From assembly GCA_029891345.1 (NCBI GenBank), contig CM056999.1, positions 26,881,418 through 26,945,417 of the forward strand: 64,000 bases of DNA, written 5' to 3'. Origin of the DNA: Dryococelus australis (lineage: Eukaryota; Arthropoda; Insecta; Phasmatodea; Phasmatidae). Shown here in pieces: positions 33,266 to 46,146 of the stretch (position 1 is the first letter of the stretch; the number at the start of each line of letters is the position of its first letter). The notes under the pieces are model-generated. The model did not search any database, was not told where the DNA came from, and saw only the letters and a program-made list of their open reading frames with translations. Both the position numbers and the translations under genes were made by a program.

Positions 33266-34554
33266 TCAATGGGCTATGGGGGCGGTCTGGCCTATTTCTG
33301 ATTTCCCAGCCTCTTTTGTAGGCGAGTTGCGCAAACCTGCTTGCCCAATGGGTGTGAAGCTGGGCTCTGATTGGTCGCACAGGTAGGAGCGACCTCTAGC
33401 GCAGTGGTTGTGGTCAGCGCAACTGCTGGTGTCGCGTCCTGAGTTGAGGGAGGTGGGGATGAATTTTTCGCACCATTCTCCTTGCTTTTGTTTTTTGTGG
33501 TTGTGCGGCAATTCTACTTTGTTCATGAAATATGCGAACCTGTTGTAGGTTGGGACCGGTCCCCTTGAGGGGGCCGGAATTTGCTGGGCTGCCTGCCAGG
33601 CACTGGCACAGTTATTCTCACCAATAGCCTGCTTGGACTGGTGCGACTGTCGCTTCTCTTGTGGCAGTCTGCTCCACTTGGCAGCCTTGTAGTTTCTGCA
33701 GCTGTCGTAATTGGCACAGTGATTGTCCCAGCACTCTGCACCCTTTACTTGTGTTTGGTCATTCTGTATGCTGCAGGCAGATGTGAGGTGATCTCCACCA
33801 CAGTATATATCTGCATTTAGGGGCTGCATTGCAATCGCCAGTCACATGGCCAAATCGTTGGCATCTGCCACACTGTGAAGACCCAGTCGGGTGTTGAAAT
33901 TTCTCCACTTTTATTTGCAGCCCTGCAAAGTGTATCAGGGCTAAGTAGGGCACAGGGTCTCTGCCATTGGGCAATGTCATGAATGAACCAGCACCTCTAT
34001 ACTGACATTCGTGCTGCCGCAAATTCCTCCTGGAGGAATTCCATTGGTGTGTCCACGTGGATACAACAGAATGCCAACTGATGGGTATTTCTTGTGCCTG
34101 TCGGAGCAGGCTGTGGTTGTATCCCATTTATTTAACAATTTTCACTGCGTTGACATAGTCATTGATTGTGCTTGTATGCACACGAATGCTGTCTGCTCCA
34201 TAGCAGACAGTACTCCATGACAGTGTCGTGTGCATTGAGCACTCATTTTTGGGTTGGGTAGTTGTGGGTTTTTGATGTGTACACCGTGAAGGGCTTTATC
34301 TGCACCTTCTTAGCAATTGGCTGCTGCGTGGCACCATTTTGTGGTGCTGTTGAAATGCTCTGTTGCACTGTTGGTGTGCCCTGAAGGGGTGGGGGCACTT
34401 GCAGGCCCTGCTGGGGCGTGGGTGCATTCACTGGTGCATTTTGTCACTTACTCATCTCTGCGGCCAGAGTTTTCATGTCAGTCTCAGCCACTCGCTTTAG
34501 AAACTGTTGCTAGACGTCCATGGCAGTCTCGAAGTCTGCCCTGGCTTCACTCAT
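33266..34554 (-). pseudogene. LINE ORF1 (gag-like, CCHC zinc knuckles)
   Basis: The start is placed at the ATG at 34,554 (MSEARADFETAMDV), with in-frame stops soon after. A Gln/Pro-rich segment (34,431-34,243) follows. Then a region ending LQIKVEKFQHPTGSSQCGRC leads into zinc knuckles: CGRCQRFGHVTGDC, a second around YCGGDHLTSAC, and a third C-x-NHCANYDSC, then a basic tail. This is the layout of Jockey-clade ORF1 proteins with the PRE_C2HC-type region followed by CCHC knuckles, which bind element RNA. The three main segments lie in three different frames, so at least two frameshifts separate them. Confidence 0.85.
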
Positions 34555-36120
34555 TTCACTACGTACTGTGTGATGAAATGATGAAGGGAGGGGGGAGGAA
34601 GAACACAAAGATACCTATATGGCAAGTGTGCCTATAGTTTACCTACAACTGTGTTGTTCTGGTGTGCGCCTTCGTCCAAGGCCGCACCCTCCTATCCTCT
34701 CCCCTCTACCGTGGAGATGCGGGCAGGTGATTGGTGCTCTGTTTTTCTTCAAGTGCCGTATTTACCGCATTGTAAGTTTTTTCCTTCTTCTTTCCCCCCC
34801 CCCCCCCCCCTCGGCTTAGAATCGGGACAAGCAAGATTACGTACAGTTCCAACCAAGTATATATAAAACAAGCTGATAAAATGGATAGTGTATGTTTATC
34901 ACTACCGTTGCAGGCCTAATAATAATAATAATAAATTATAATAAAGTGTTCCGAATACATAAAAATGTGCAGTTTTTGTGTCACACACATCCCTGTTTGG
35001 GTGTGACCTCTAACAAGGTCATGGCAGGTGGTGATGGGTGGTGGCAGTCGCGGAGTATACGTGACTATGGCACAGTGCCATATCCACAATCTACCAGCCC
35101 CATTACCCATCTGCAGCTGTATTCACATCACAGAAATCTTATCTAAACTACCACCGCTTAAAATGATTTTATCGTCCACAAATTTCGAATAAAATTTTCT
35201 GAGCAAATATTTTTTTTACTTGAAAATCTAAAACAAAAAGATAGCCACAGAGAAGACAATTTCTAAAAAAAAGAAAGCAACTTTTATCAGATGCTGCTGC
35301 TGTTCTAAACTCTTGACACATCCGCGTGCCATGCCGCCTTCACAAAGAAAGTTTGAAAATGAGGGGGCGCTGGCAGGACACAGAACAGAAGAAGCAAAGC
35401 GGGCGCTAGAAAGGAAGACTGACCAGGCAGTTATTCCCGAAAGTGAGGGGGGTTGATGTCTGTTTTGCAGCCCCTAGGTGTCTACATAAATAAATCATTC
35501 AAGGACTCTCTTAAAAAGCTTTACACACACTGTTCTCTTTCCGAGAACTAATAAAAAAAATATAGTAATGAGATACTCCTATGTCATGTATTATACTCAT
35601 TACAATTTTTTTACAGTAATAGTGCTATTCTTACAAATTGATATTACAATTAAAAAACCAAAAACCACAGCAGTGTACAGCATTTGGTGGTAGGTAACAA
35701 TATAAATAAATAAAATTTTAAGTGACATTATTAGATATAATGGTTAAGAACTTTGAGATGTGATTTCATGGTGTAAACAACGTCAACTGCATTTCTTTAT
35801 TCTCTTCCATTACGAATCAGCTTCCCGCCGTGCTGTCGCTCAACCACCAAACTTCATTATTTCCTTTTCCCTGCTGCTGGCCTCTCCCATCTACTTCTTC
35901 TCGCTCTCTTCCCCTAGTCATCCCATTCCTTCCTTCTCCTAGCCCCGCCCATACCGCTCTGCACTCCCGCCCACATAGCTCTATGCACGACACTGCCAGA
36001 CTCACACCTCCAAGCTCCCCCCCCCCCCTTTTATCATTTCTCTCCCATGCTGTCTTCTTCTCCCCCCCCCCCCCTCCCCTCTTTGCACCTTGCAAAACCG
36101 GTGAGCGCTGAACAAAGTAT
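34555..36120. other. LINE 5' flank, poly(C) runs and a pyrimidine-rich strand
   Basis: The first part (to about 34,630) may be LINE 5' UTR. A 17-C run lies at 34,794-34,810 and an (AAT)n run at 34,917-34,935. From 35,800 to 36,100 the plus strand is almost all C and T, with two more C runs near 36,018 and 36,062. The frames there (35,830-36,111 plus, 35,817-36,095 minus) are low-complexity artefacts. Confidence 0.6.
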
Positions 36121-37150
36121 TCTCATTAAATACTATAGAGACTAATACCGGACAGCTGGCGATTTTCCATACGAAAAGTGATTGTGCTGCGCTTTGCCGA
36201 CTTGAGGCGGCGAAATATTTGTTTACATTTAATTTCGTGCATTTTAGACTAGGAATTGGTTATGTTTTATTTAGTTTTAATGATTTTAGTGGTTCACGAT
36301 CATTGAATCACCACGGCAGATGGCATTTGCACCGACTATAATTGTTTTAGTTACGCTATTCGTTCTCCAAAATCTATTCCATTATCGGATTTGCTTTTCC
36401 ATTAACAAATATCTTTGTAATATTTATCTTTTTTATTTCCAGCATATACATCACATCAAACACAAGTTTCTGAAGCTTGACATTCATGTTCTGTTATAAA
36501 CACTTTTCTAAAATAACTTACTTTAAAATTAGAAATAAAAAAGGGGGTGCCGGCAGATTCTAACTTTCCGCCCCACCCCCATTCAACACGTATTGCCGAC
36601 CTAAAAATAAGATGCCTAGATCCAACACTGGACAGTAAAACAAAAATATATGGCATTAATATATCCTTGATTTAAAAAAGGGGCAGTGATAAATATTTAG
36701 GATTGATTTTTCCGTGCTGTTTGGGACTACAAAGTTGTGTGGATCACAAACACATAATCAGCACAGCAGCAGCTTTCAAGAAGCTAATTTCCAAAAGTGT
36801 TTAACTGCGTGGGAACTAAAACTATTTGAAATTTTTGATACTCGTATGCTGGAGATGCGCATTAAATCGGAATTTAGCTAGAGAGACTACTCATACATCT
36901 AAACTTCTGGACACACATTAAGTCACCTGTACTACAATATAAAATTAACAGGAAAATGTTTCAAACAAGTTGGAATACTGCATTTCACGCACAAATGCAC
37001 TCATTATGTCCACTGTGCGTATACACAGATTCATAATTCACTGACGTTTGCCACCTCAAGCCGCTAGGCTCACTGCTACTGCTGTCCACACACTCGCCTG
37101 TGTTGTTCGTGTACAGCTGTCTGGTATTAGTCTCTATTGTATTTGTTCTC
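36121..37150. mobile_element. Inverted-repeat (fold-back type) element, about 1.03 kb
   Basis: The left arm (36,121-36,215) and right arm (37,150 to 37,045, reversed) share, in the same order, AATAC(T/A)ATAGAGACTAATACC, GACAGCTG and CGACTTGAGGCGGCGAAA (right arm: CGGCTTGAGGTGGCAAAC). The outer and inner parts of the arms are well conserved and the middle less so. The core has no coding sequence. Exact ends and target duplication could not be set. Confidence 0.65.
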
Positions 37151-40100
37151 ATCCTCTTGCTCCTAACCTCCTCCCCCCCTTTCTAAACACTTCAACAACG
37201 TATCGCTCTGTAACAAACAGAGGCATTTTTTTTGTCCTCTTCCTACATTCATGTGCTGTGGCTTTCACCTGTGACATCTTTTCACCACTTCCGCCCATTT
37301 CCTCCTTCTCCATTCCTACCTATTCACGTCCGTGACTGTGAAAAATTTGGCACAAATAACTCACCACATGCTCTCAGCTGATAGAGTGTGCGGGGAAACG
37401 TTCAAAAGTCGGCTTACAATGCAGTAAATACGGTAGAAAACTTTATTTACTGTATTTAATGGGGGAACAGTTTCCTTTCATGTAGCCTGGAAAAAGGCAC
37501 TTAACGTGTACTGTCGCTGTGTTTTAGCACTAAAAAGTGCTAAAGACACCCGTTTCCCTCTGAACTCTCTGCATGCAGGTCCTTCCCTTACAACACCGCA
37601 GCTGGAACCCGACCTCTGGCCACTCGTGTCCTCGGCCATGCACTGTCCTTTATAGTGCAGTAGGCATGTCCTTACCGGGACCGGGGTGGGAGGTGTGAGG
37701 TCGCCTCGCAATGTCTCTCTAGTACGAAGCCGGGGTAGGGGTAACTACCCTCTATCCAGCACTCAGCTTCGGCCATACTCTGAATGCTTTGTGGCAGGTG
37801 ACAACACGGGGCTCATGGAGCGTGCGGGAGGGGCTTGCATCTTGACTGCTTTTGCAATATCTCATTCGCGTTCGCCTTCCAAGATACTAGCGATCTAAAC
37901 GTCATTCATGATGGCGTTGCTTGGTTTTATTCACTTGTCTGTTATCACTCAGTAGGCTGGGAGCAATCCTGTAGGCACTCGTGAATTACTCTGGGTTACC
38001 CTTCCTTGGGTTACGTAAAATACGTGATGGTTGATGAGCCGTAGTCGTTCAGTTATAATGCTGGAAAGCAGCACATGTCAACTTTATTCCCATCATTTGG
38101 TTATGTGATCATTATTTTTTTGTGGAATGGATCATAAATATGATTTTACATAACCAGTGCAGTAATAATGGAAGATTTGTGGATGAGAAAACAAAATTTA
38201 ATTTGAAGAGAGAGAAAAAAATTGACTTCGTATAATAAATTATTTTAGTTATTGATTGGTTATTTTTTAAAGTTTACAAAACCCCAGTGTCATTGCATAA
38301 TGAATATTTATTTCTTGAAAATTCAATGAGACAAATACTTACGCATGCAAAAGATGTACTATTCTATACGTTAGGAGTTATTAATATGGATATTTGTTAC
38401 ATACCATCAGTCTGTTGCTATGAGTTACAGGGAAGTAAACTGTTATCATATTTTGAGCTGTGTGGTTCGAATAACAGTTCAACGGGGCTGGAACATCAGC
38501 TTTCGATATTCAAGAGATGTACGTGTGAATGACAGAAGATTAAACATCATCTGTAAGCTACTAATAAAACAAGGCATGTGTTCCACTGTCCTAAAGCTGG
38601 GAAATTCTTTGAACTCAACAAAACGTCATAAATTTCATTTGCGTATTAAGAAGGAATGTTTGCGCAGTGTTGCGTGGAATGGTGCAAATAAAGGCACGTA
38701 AAATTTTAATTTCAGTAAACATTCCATTTACGGGAATGGGTAACACAATTTTTGTAAAATATGATGATGTTCTCTCCCACAGAGTGTTCTCACATCCAAT
38801 AGGGCTGGGACTGTCATCAGTGAAGAACAGATGAAGGGATTTTGCAGGTGTGATGTGACTGTGCCATTGCCAATCACCAAATGTACATTGTTGCCAGTTC
38901 TGTCAGTTTGCTGCTGCTTGGCTTATAGGAGGTGGGCAGCTCTCATTGGTGCCCGTTATTTTATGACTTGAGACCTTTAAATGGTGGTGTTATTTTTTTC
39001 TTGAAAAACCATTCTTATTTTTCTGAAATCTATGAGGGGAATAGGGGAAATTTATAAGGTTTTTTTGCAGAAATTATTCAAGTTAAGAAAATTGTTTACT
39101 AATAATGTGATAATTACTGATGAGGGCGCCAGCGATGTTTCCCTGTCACCGCACTGTTGACACTCAGTGTTCTCAAGGATGCTGTGGGTTCTGTGTGTCC
39201 GTCTCACCCGAGAGTACTTACAAACACTTTGCAATACTAAACATTTATCACTGAAAAACGGTGTGGCGAGGACACTGCCACTACAAATAAAACATTTGAA
39301 CACTGTGAGACTTACTTTTTATTTTACCACTCATACAAATAATGTGCCAAGAAATTTAACGGTGATAAACTCGGACGTGTCTAACCAACTCCGTTTGGGT
39401 GCTCCCCAGCCCTCAATCACTCTAGCTCACTCCTAGATGGATGACTTCTACCATGGTGTTTGAAAACACAATCTTCACAAGGGAAGGGGGTTGACATCCG
39501 CTAGGGTGGATTGGCGATTTTCCCTGAAGATAGAGCACGGAGAAATACAAGATGAATCAATACATGAACACGTGTGATTATTTGGCATCACTAGCACTGA
39601 TTCGTCGGGGCTCGCCCTCCAGCACGTGTTTAGTGTGGTGACGGCCTATACACATAGCCGGCTAGGATGGAAATAATATCACCGTACAAAATTACAAAAC
39701 TACACAAATATCAGTAAAACAAGCTGGGGCACGATATGAGTAGTCACAATAAACACGCATATGCGTGAAAGCAAGCTTAGTTGGCGCGGACACCACTGGA
39801 TAAAGCTCGTAGCGGACCACGTAGTGCAGGTCAAATTACAATATTCCTCCGTAGAAACTGCAAATTAACTTCAGACAAATTGGTATTTCATTTGGAAATA
39901 ATATTCCCCTGGCGATTGAAACATTTACAGGCTTGTAGCATGCCTGATGGCGGAAAACCAAACATGACAATGACTGCATGGTCATTCATAAAAAGCATCA
40001 ATTGGCGTGAAAGTTACATAGAACCCTGATATAAATTATGGCACACATTATTTTACACAAATAAGCCCTCAAATCACAAGGATGGCGCAGATAGTAACTT

Positions 40101-41135
40101 GGCGATTGGCCATATATGATGTGGCCGTAAAATGATTAAACATGAAAATACACTCAAATATGTACATAGAATTAAAGCCCTTAAAATTGCATGCAGCAAT
40201 AATACATAAATTACTATTAAATTCCTTTACCAAAGGCGGATGATGCCTGATTCAAGTTGCACGGGTCGCGTGACCTCTCCGACATCTTTCTCCCTTCTCC
40301 TCGTTTAAGTTTCAAAAGTCTGCAAGTACACAAATTATTTAGTTAAGCGGAAGCATAATGCTGGAGAAATGTCTGGCTAACATACGCAAAGAAAAGGTTT
40401 ACCGGTATACTAAATTGAAACTATGGTAATCTACATCAGTGCTCAAAAGTTGTAGTGCGTACGTAAGTGTCTTACCTCGCCAGTTCTCATCGGACTGCCC
40501 AGAGGCAAGCGTCGCGCAGACCTACCATGGCCGCCTACAAGATTCACATAAGCGGAAGTGCTATGCACGCCGAGTAAATTATTTTATATTGAAAAGTAAA
40601 AGGCTCTTTAGAAATTAAAATAAGAATTGACATTGTACATTTTTAATTTCTAATTTCTTGTCTTCTTTAATTTTAATGTCTTTTGTTACGGCATTCTACC
40701 TGGAGTAGACTGCACAGCGCAGTTTTAATTTATAAAGTATGGTGCAACACTTTATGAACATACAGATATTAAACATAAAAACACTATGAACCTGGAATAA
40801 AAGAAAACTTATTTAACACTTGAAAAATACAATATTCCCATTATGGGAAGTCCAGTTTAAGGCCTCTTTGCACACATGTTTCCCATGTGTCACGTGGTGA
40901 TGAGCGCCACCATGGTCTTAACACTTGCTGACTGTTAGCCGGCGTCACGGTATATACAGATATGTTTGTGTCTTATATGTCATGTCTTATAACGATTACT
41001 CACAAGAGCAACTTATGTACTTCATTTTTGCATTAAAATCTGCCAAGTAAACAGAAATGCTTTAAGAGAAAGATCATTTTAAAAACAGTATGAAGTGATG
41101 AAAATACTACATTATTTTGAACATTTAGTGAAAAA
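37151..41135. other. Mostly nothing recognised; one shared repeat
   Basis: 37,934-37,977 matches 46,147-46,190 (common text TAGGCTGGGAGC(A/G)ATC and TGTAGGCA). GC-richer patches at 37,470-37,960 and 39,380-39,660 carry no recognisable coding sequence. Short frames at 38,287-38,701 and 39,781-40,029 have no known domain. Confidence 0.35.
37934..37977 (+). repeat. Dispersed repeat shared with 46,147-46,190
   Basis: The two copies align over about 44 bases, with the core TAGGCTGGGAGC(A/G)ATC(C/T)TGTAGGCA. The second copy lies inside the DNA that splits the hAT pseudogene. Confidence 0.6.
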
Positions 41136-41169
41136 TAAAATGTGAAAAATCGTAATTTTTCACATTTTA
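41136..41169. other. Perfect 15-bp hairpin, 4-nt loop
   Basis: TAAAATGTGAAAAAT (41,136-41,150), loop CGTA, and the exact reverse complement (41,155-41,169). Confidence 0.9.
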
Positions 41170-41461
41170 CATGGAAATTTACATTTTTTGTGTTTTCGTG
41201 ATTGCAAAATTTCTAGGTGTCTATTTACTCTGCAATATTCTACCCTTGTGGCAAGTGAAAACCAAAGATGCTAGATTTGAATGGGTGTATTTGCTTGATG
41301 GTTGTCGCTCTTCTGTATAATAATACTGTGACTACAACTCATCTGACTCAAGTATTTCTACTTCACACGAGAGAGAGAGTCAAACCCTGCCAACTTATTA
41401 CATGAATGTCTTGGATTGCCACAACCCTGGACGGCGATTCGTAACACATGGAAAATAAGGT

Positions 41462-41534
41462 TGCGCAATAATGTGATTAATTCGTAAATTGCGATTTGCA
41501 ACTATTCAAGTTTCTGAATATCCGCACACCCCTA
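41462..41534 (-). mobile_element. Possible hAT-type terminus facing left
   Basis: Read on the minus strand from 41,534: TAGGGGTGTGCGGATATTC, AAACTTGAATAG and TGCAAATCGCAA. The TAGGGGTGTGCG start followed by alternating A/T-rich palindromic words resembles hAT ends. The element would extend to lower coordinates. No partner end was found. Confidence 0.35.
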
Positions 41535-41962
41535 TTAATGATACTGGCGGCTGGTTTTTATTCTAGTTTTTTTTTGGGTGGGGGGGGGGATGGGGACAAT
41601 CATTGACTTTTCACTCGAAGATTTTTTAATTCGAAAATGAAGTCGAAGTCACTAAATTTATATTAAATTATAGATATAACCAGCCACGTTCTGAGTAAGT
41701 CCAATAGAAGAGTCCTTACCTTGTTCATGATTCCGGAAGCCGATCAAGATGGCGAAAATCAATGGCCAGAAACACCCATCTTCAGTTGTCTTCTCGTTCC
41801 GATGGCCCAGTGATAAAAGACACTACCCACAGGCTACACTGCCCTATATCAGCTGCACTGTCCCCATTTACTGGCCAGAGGAGGGGATTTCTGTGGTTTG
41901 TTTTTTTATAACTAATTTCAGCAATCCTGGCCCGTGTCTTGGATAAATATGTGAAGGTGTGA
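41535..41962. other. 3' flank of hAT fragment, nothing recognised
   Basis: Contains a 41,573-41,590 G-rich run and a short frame (41,749-41,946 plus) without known domains. Confidence 0.35.
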
Positions 41963-42723
41963 TCAGGTAGGCCACTCAGCTAAAGTCTGATCACAACTCT
42001 TAACACTGCAAAATGCTGCTGCTGCTGCTAATTCAAGATACTTGATGTTCTCAGCAAGTAATAACTGTACTACATCGACTTCTCTACCCTCTCTCAGATT
42101 AGTAGACAGCTGTTTGTGAAAGTAGCTGTAGCCCTCAGTTTCTGTGTTCATGCCAGACATAAGCAAGTCTTTTTTCTGTTTTTGTTCAGCTTATTGCATG
42201 TTGACTTGCAGATTCTGGTCAGCTGTAGCAGGATTGAAAAGGGCACCTACACCCTGTTAAAACAAGTCTGCTTCTCTATGACCCATGTGTTTTGCCAATG
42301 TCTGTAGGCATCTTCGCATGCATGATTTGATCTGTCCCTTGACTGCTTTGTTCTGAGAAGGATTTGAATATTCGTTCAAAATCGAGTACTTTGTGGGAAA
42401 AGACTATCAGCATATCATTGCAGACTGCTTTGCAATGTTACTTACTCATCCCACAACTTGTGGGCATAAGGGTATGCTGAACCTTCCAAGTCAGTTATAA
42501 GGGTTTTCATTGTGCCACATGTTTCACTCACAAAGTGAGGGTTCTTGAACATGCCAATGGTGTACGAATTGCTACTGTTGCTAAACTCACATCCTGAAAA
42601 TAATCTTAAAGCCTGATACAGACGGACATCTTCTATGGACAAGAAGGTGATCACCCTCTTGTATGCAAGTCCCATGTACGTACTGTACACACAGTAGTAA
42701 TACTGGTATTTTGCAGCATGCCA
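41963..42723 (-). pseudogene. BED/hAT transposase pseudogene, C-terminal part
   Basis: From 42,723 the minus frame reads WHAAKYQYYYCVYSTYMG and continues to HFVSETCGTMKTLITDLEG and YPYAHKLWDE. After a frameshift near 42,440 it runs NIAKQSAMIC, SFPTKYSILNEYSNPSQNKA, CLQTLAKHMGH, QGVGALFNP, QKKDLLMSGMNTE and VVQLLLAENIKYLELAAAAA, ending at a TGA at 41,963. Only a few in-frame stops interrupt the second frame. The opening W-x-AAKY matches what should follow the hAT motif TRWNSW, which ends the other fragment at 46,536. I therefore read the two as halves of one gene. The family call for this half rests mainly on that continuity. Confidence 0.65.
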
Positions 42724-43187
42724 GTCACTTATTTCCACCATTACACAAAATGATTGTACAAACCAAACAAATCATTAATACAGAATTAAAATCTGTTTTC
42801 TACTCTCACATTAACAATATCAGCATAAATAAATGTACAAGAACTACATAAATGTATTGATGCAGCTCTCTCTCTCTGTTAGGAATTAACAAAATTAATC
42901 CCTAGAGGAGGGGAGGCTGAATTCCCTCCTGGGATAAAGCAATTCAAGGTTCCCAGTGGGAAGGAGTAGCCTGTGAAGTATGTTTGCCTGGCTGGGTCAT
43001 AGATCCTCCCACGTCGGAAGGTCAGAATTTGTGCTTTTAGACGGTTACCTTGACAGAAGGAGGGAATTCAAACCCTGGAGTGAGTTTAACCAAATACGTC
43101 TCCCGTCCCGGGAGTTTGGTTATGCTCACTGTATAGGTTGTAAAAAATATACGTGAAGCCAGCTGTCACATAAATTGGGGAATGACT

Positions 43188-43660
43188 CTAAGCGGAGTCT
43201 GCTACCTCCAGCTGCCGGCATCCTCTATAGGGAGCTGGTCTAGTGGGTGTGCATGTTGGCACAAAGTCACCTGTAGGGGTCGCTATTTTACGTCGACTAG
43301 CCGTCTTATGGGGAATGCGAACAGTGATAAACTTACCTGCCACTGTGTGCACTTGGCACGTAGGGCCAACAAGTCCAATTTTGGGAGTGGATGGAAGAGG
43401 CTGTAACAATTCTGCAATTGGTGGATTGGGGGTCAAGTTACCAAGACAGTCAACTGTGTGCTGAGGTCAGTCTAATCCCAGTACTGTCTCTCCACCCTGC
43501 ATTATCGCCTCGCTTTCAAAGGGTGCGGGACTGTCTAAATTAATTCCCGGTCCAAATAATGGTTCTGAATCAATAGCTATATTGGAACTAGAATGGTTAA
43601 ATTCACTAGTTGATATGTTATTAGCTAGTAGGACATCTAACTCTCGTCATGCTCGTCAAG
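43188..43660 (-). other. Unrecognised acidic open frame with one stop
   Basis: The minus frame is open from a TGA near 43,660 through RELDVLLANNISTSEFNHSS, IAIDSEPLFGPGINLDS, PAPFESEAIMQGGETVLGLD, one TGA, then HTVDCLGNLTPNPPIAELLQ, STPKIGLVGPTCQVHTVAGK and FITVRIPHKTASRRK, to a stop near 43,188. The first half is acidic and serine-rich and the second is proline-rich then basic. It has the look of real protein over about 155 codons broken once. I recognise no domain. It could be gag- or protease-adjacent sequence of the inserted element, or an exon. Confidence 0.35.
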
Positions 43661-44947
43661 ATGACCTTTTTAAATTGCTTCTACGTCCTTTCGTGTCATA
43701 AGGCATCTCAATGATAGAAGTAAAAGCACTACGATATATTCCGAACTCACTGGGCAGAATCCTTCTCCGGTCTGGCCTTGTTCTGGCTGGGACTGAAGCA
43801 ATAAATATGAAATAAGCCTGTGGTTCCAGGGCTATATCCCGCTGAAGGGTTGGGCATTTCGGGTGGTTACTGGAATAGTCCGGCCTTTTTCAGGCTGGGG
43901 CTATCCAGAAGATTCTGTTGCATACTTCCTTTTCAGGATTAAGTGAAAGGAGATGCTTGTATATGAAAGAATGAATTACTATGAGAAATAGCCCTTAGAA
44001 CAAGAGAATTCTCAAAACTCCAGGCAGCAACGGGCACTTCTTAGATTTGGCTTTATTCAGGTTTGAATTGAGATGGTGGCTGTGATGGTGACCTGGCGGT
44101 TTTGATTGTGCTACTCCCTGGTAGGTCAAATGGTCAGCAATAAACCATGGATTCCTTGGCCTTGTTCACTCTGAAGGAAATCAAAAGCTATTAGTCCACC
44201 TGCTCTAATCAGCGCGGGAGATGATTAATTACGTAGAGTTATGGGAAAGTTAAATTACTCGGAAGTAGGTAACAAGCAAATTAAGTACGCACAAATTCTT
44301 ATAATTAACATATTTATTAAATACGTTAGGAAAGCAATGGGATGAGTAGCTCTGTATAGTATAATAATTAATAATAATATTAATTATACGGCAGGCAAAG
44401 GCAACCTGCATAAAAATGTGTATGGAGCAAAATATGCTTACGTTAAATTCTGTAAGGGGACGTTAACATACCTGTCTGTCCAGAAGGGATGTCATCACGA
44501 CCAGCTACCTCAGATACGAAAGGATAAGGCTGTCTGGGTAGGGTTTCAGGTGAGGACGTAGTAATAATTCTGGATGGCATCCTGGAGATGTCTACTTAAA
44601 GTGACTGACGTGATGCACTGTCATAGGAGACTGTGATTTCGACGCATGGAGTCTAGCAGAGTTTGCTCTCTCAGATTTCTCAAATCGTTGCGGACTGTGA
44701 GATTTTTAGCAGCACTGCTTTCTCCCGGAGACTTCTTGTTATTGCCTACGTGCTTGGCCTAGAGGTCAGAATCCTGTGTATATTGGTAGAGTTTTGTGTA
44801 GACTTTAGAAGACAGGATCCGATCCACTACCCCCTGACTAGACTTGAGCCTTACTCAGGCTAATGATGCAGATTAGCTAAGCCATGCTCAGGCTGGAGGG
44901 CCGCCGAACACTGCAGTGTCTTTCTAAATCTACCGCATTGCTAAGTA

Positions 44948-45800
44948 TTAAGAGTGCGCCTGCAGTAGGACAGAAGCTAAATGCATCTCAGGACTACGCC
45001 CCATATGCTTAAAAGGAAGGGAATTTGTGCAAGGAGGCGTGTATTCTCGGCAAGAGGGATTGGGCATCCATGGCCGGCAATTGGGGCCATGACTACCTCT
45101 CTGAGTGTACCTATAGCTGAAACTATATTCTAGAAGGGAAATGGTAAAACCAGGACAGACACGGTAAAACCCATTCTGACAGAAAAAACTTGTGGGAGCA
45201 CTAATGAAAATTCTACAAGAAATAGAGGGTGTGGAATCAATTGGTTTAATACGACAGTGAAGAGAGGGGATGGGGCTTGTGGGCACATGTGCCCTTGAGG
45301 GGGAAACTGCTGTCCATATTCCTACGCAGGCTTCCTGTACAACAATATTGACAATATTGCAGGGCGGGGGGCACTTTTTGTCAAGTGCGTCAAAAACCTG
45401 GGCATCTCATTCATGGCACAGACACCATCTTATCTCTTCTGCGCCGATGCCAGGAACTCCATGCCGTGGGTGTATGCGAGGAGCCTCCCCATCCTTCAAG
45501 ATGGTCCCTTCGTTTGAGGTTGAGCAGCGCTCGACAAGACGTCCCAGGATCCACCAGTGATGACGGCGAATCTGCTGGCCCAGGCACGACAAAAGCTGAC
45601 ATTGGGGTGCATCCAAGGTCTGATGCTCTTCAATTCCATTCCTCACACATTCGCAGTCGATAACCCACAGAATCCAGCAGAAGCTAGGCTCTCTCTCTCT
45701 TCATTGAGCCGCCTCCAGTCGATGTGCTACTGCCTTCTTCAACTGAACCACCCAGGTTCTCGACATTCACTACGACGGGACTTTCCACAGGCTAGTATTT
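44948..45800. other. GC-richer stretch, overlapping frames, unrecognised
   Basis: Frames at 44,948-45,286 minus, 45,270-45,560 plus, 45,385-45,663 plus and 45,407-45,646 minus overlap. None shows a domain. A plus-frame reading around 45,370-45,500 (GRGALFVKCVKNLGISFMAQ) looks protein-like but unplaced. Confidence 0.25.
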
Positions 45801-46146
45801 GAATATTCCTAGCCATCCCAGAACCTGGGAACGTCTGATCCGCCACCTAGGGACGCAGCTAGTTGCTCTTCGCGGGGGTTGGTTTGTTTTTGACTTAAGA
45901 GCAGCATTGCCATTTTCTTTTCTCCCCTGTTGGAGGCTGTTGACATTGTCATCACATTGGTACGAGGCTCTTGAGGCTGCGGTGTCCTTGTTGCAGGGAT
46001 GCTGTGATCTTGTGTCATCTCTTGGAAGTTGCATCTCTGTTTAACAGGTGTCGATGGCTCCTGTCGAATAAAAAAATCTTGAGAGGGAAATATGGGTGAC
46101 CGTATGGTGGCTTCAGTAGACAGAACAATATTCTTCCTTTCATATC

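Larger units (their letters stand above)
30961..34554 (-). mobile_element. Jockey-like non-LTR retrotransposon (LINE), 3'-truncated
   Basis: ORF1 with zinc knuckles, an APE-type endonuclease and a LINE reverse transcriptase follow in Jockey order on the minus strand. The copy keeps its 5' coding part but stops inside reverse transcriptase just past the catalytic motif, where gypsy sequence begins. Loss of the 3' half is the opposite of the usual 5' truncation of LINEs. The 5' UTR is not delimited. All reading frames are broken. Confidence 0.9.

Noticed and set aside
35817..36111. Opposed 92- and 93-codon frames
   Set aside because: They translate a C/T-rich low-complexity strand and have no domain.
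41462..41534. hAT-like terminus as the end of the split hAT transposase gene
   Set aside because: The terminus faces left, away from the gene at 41,963-47,465, so it must belong to another element.
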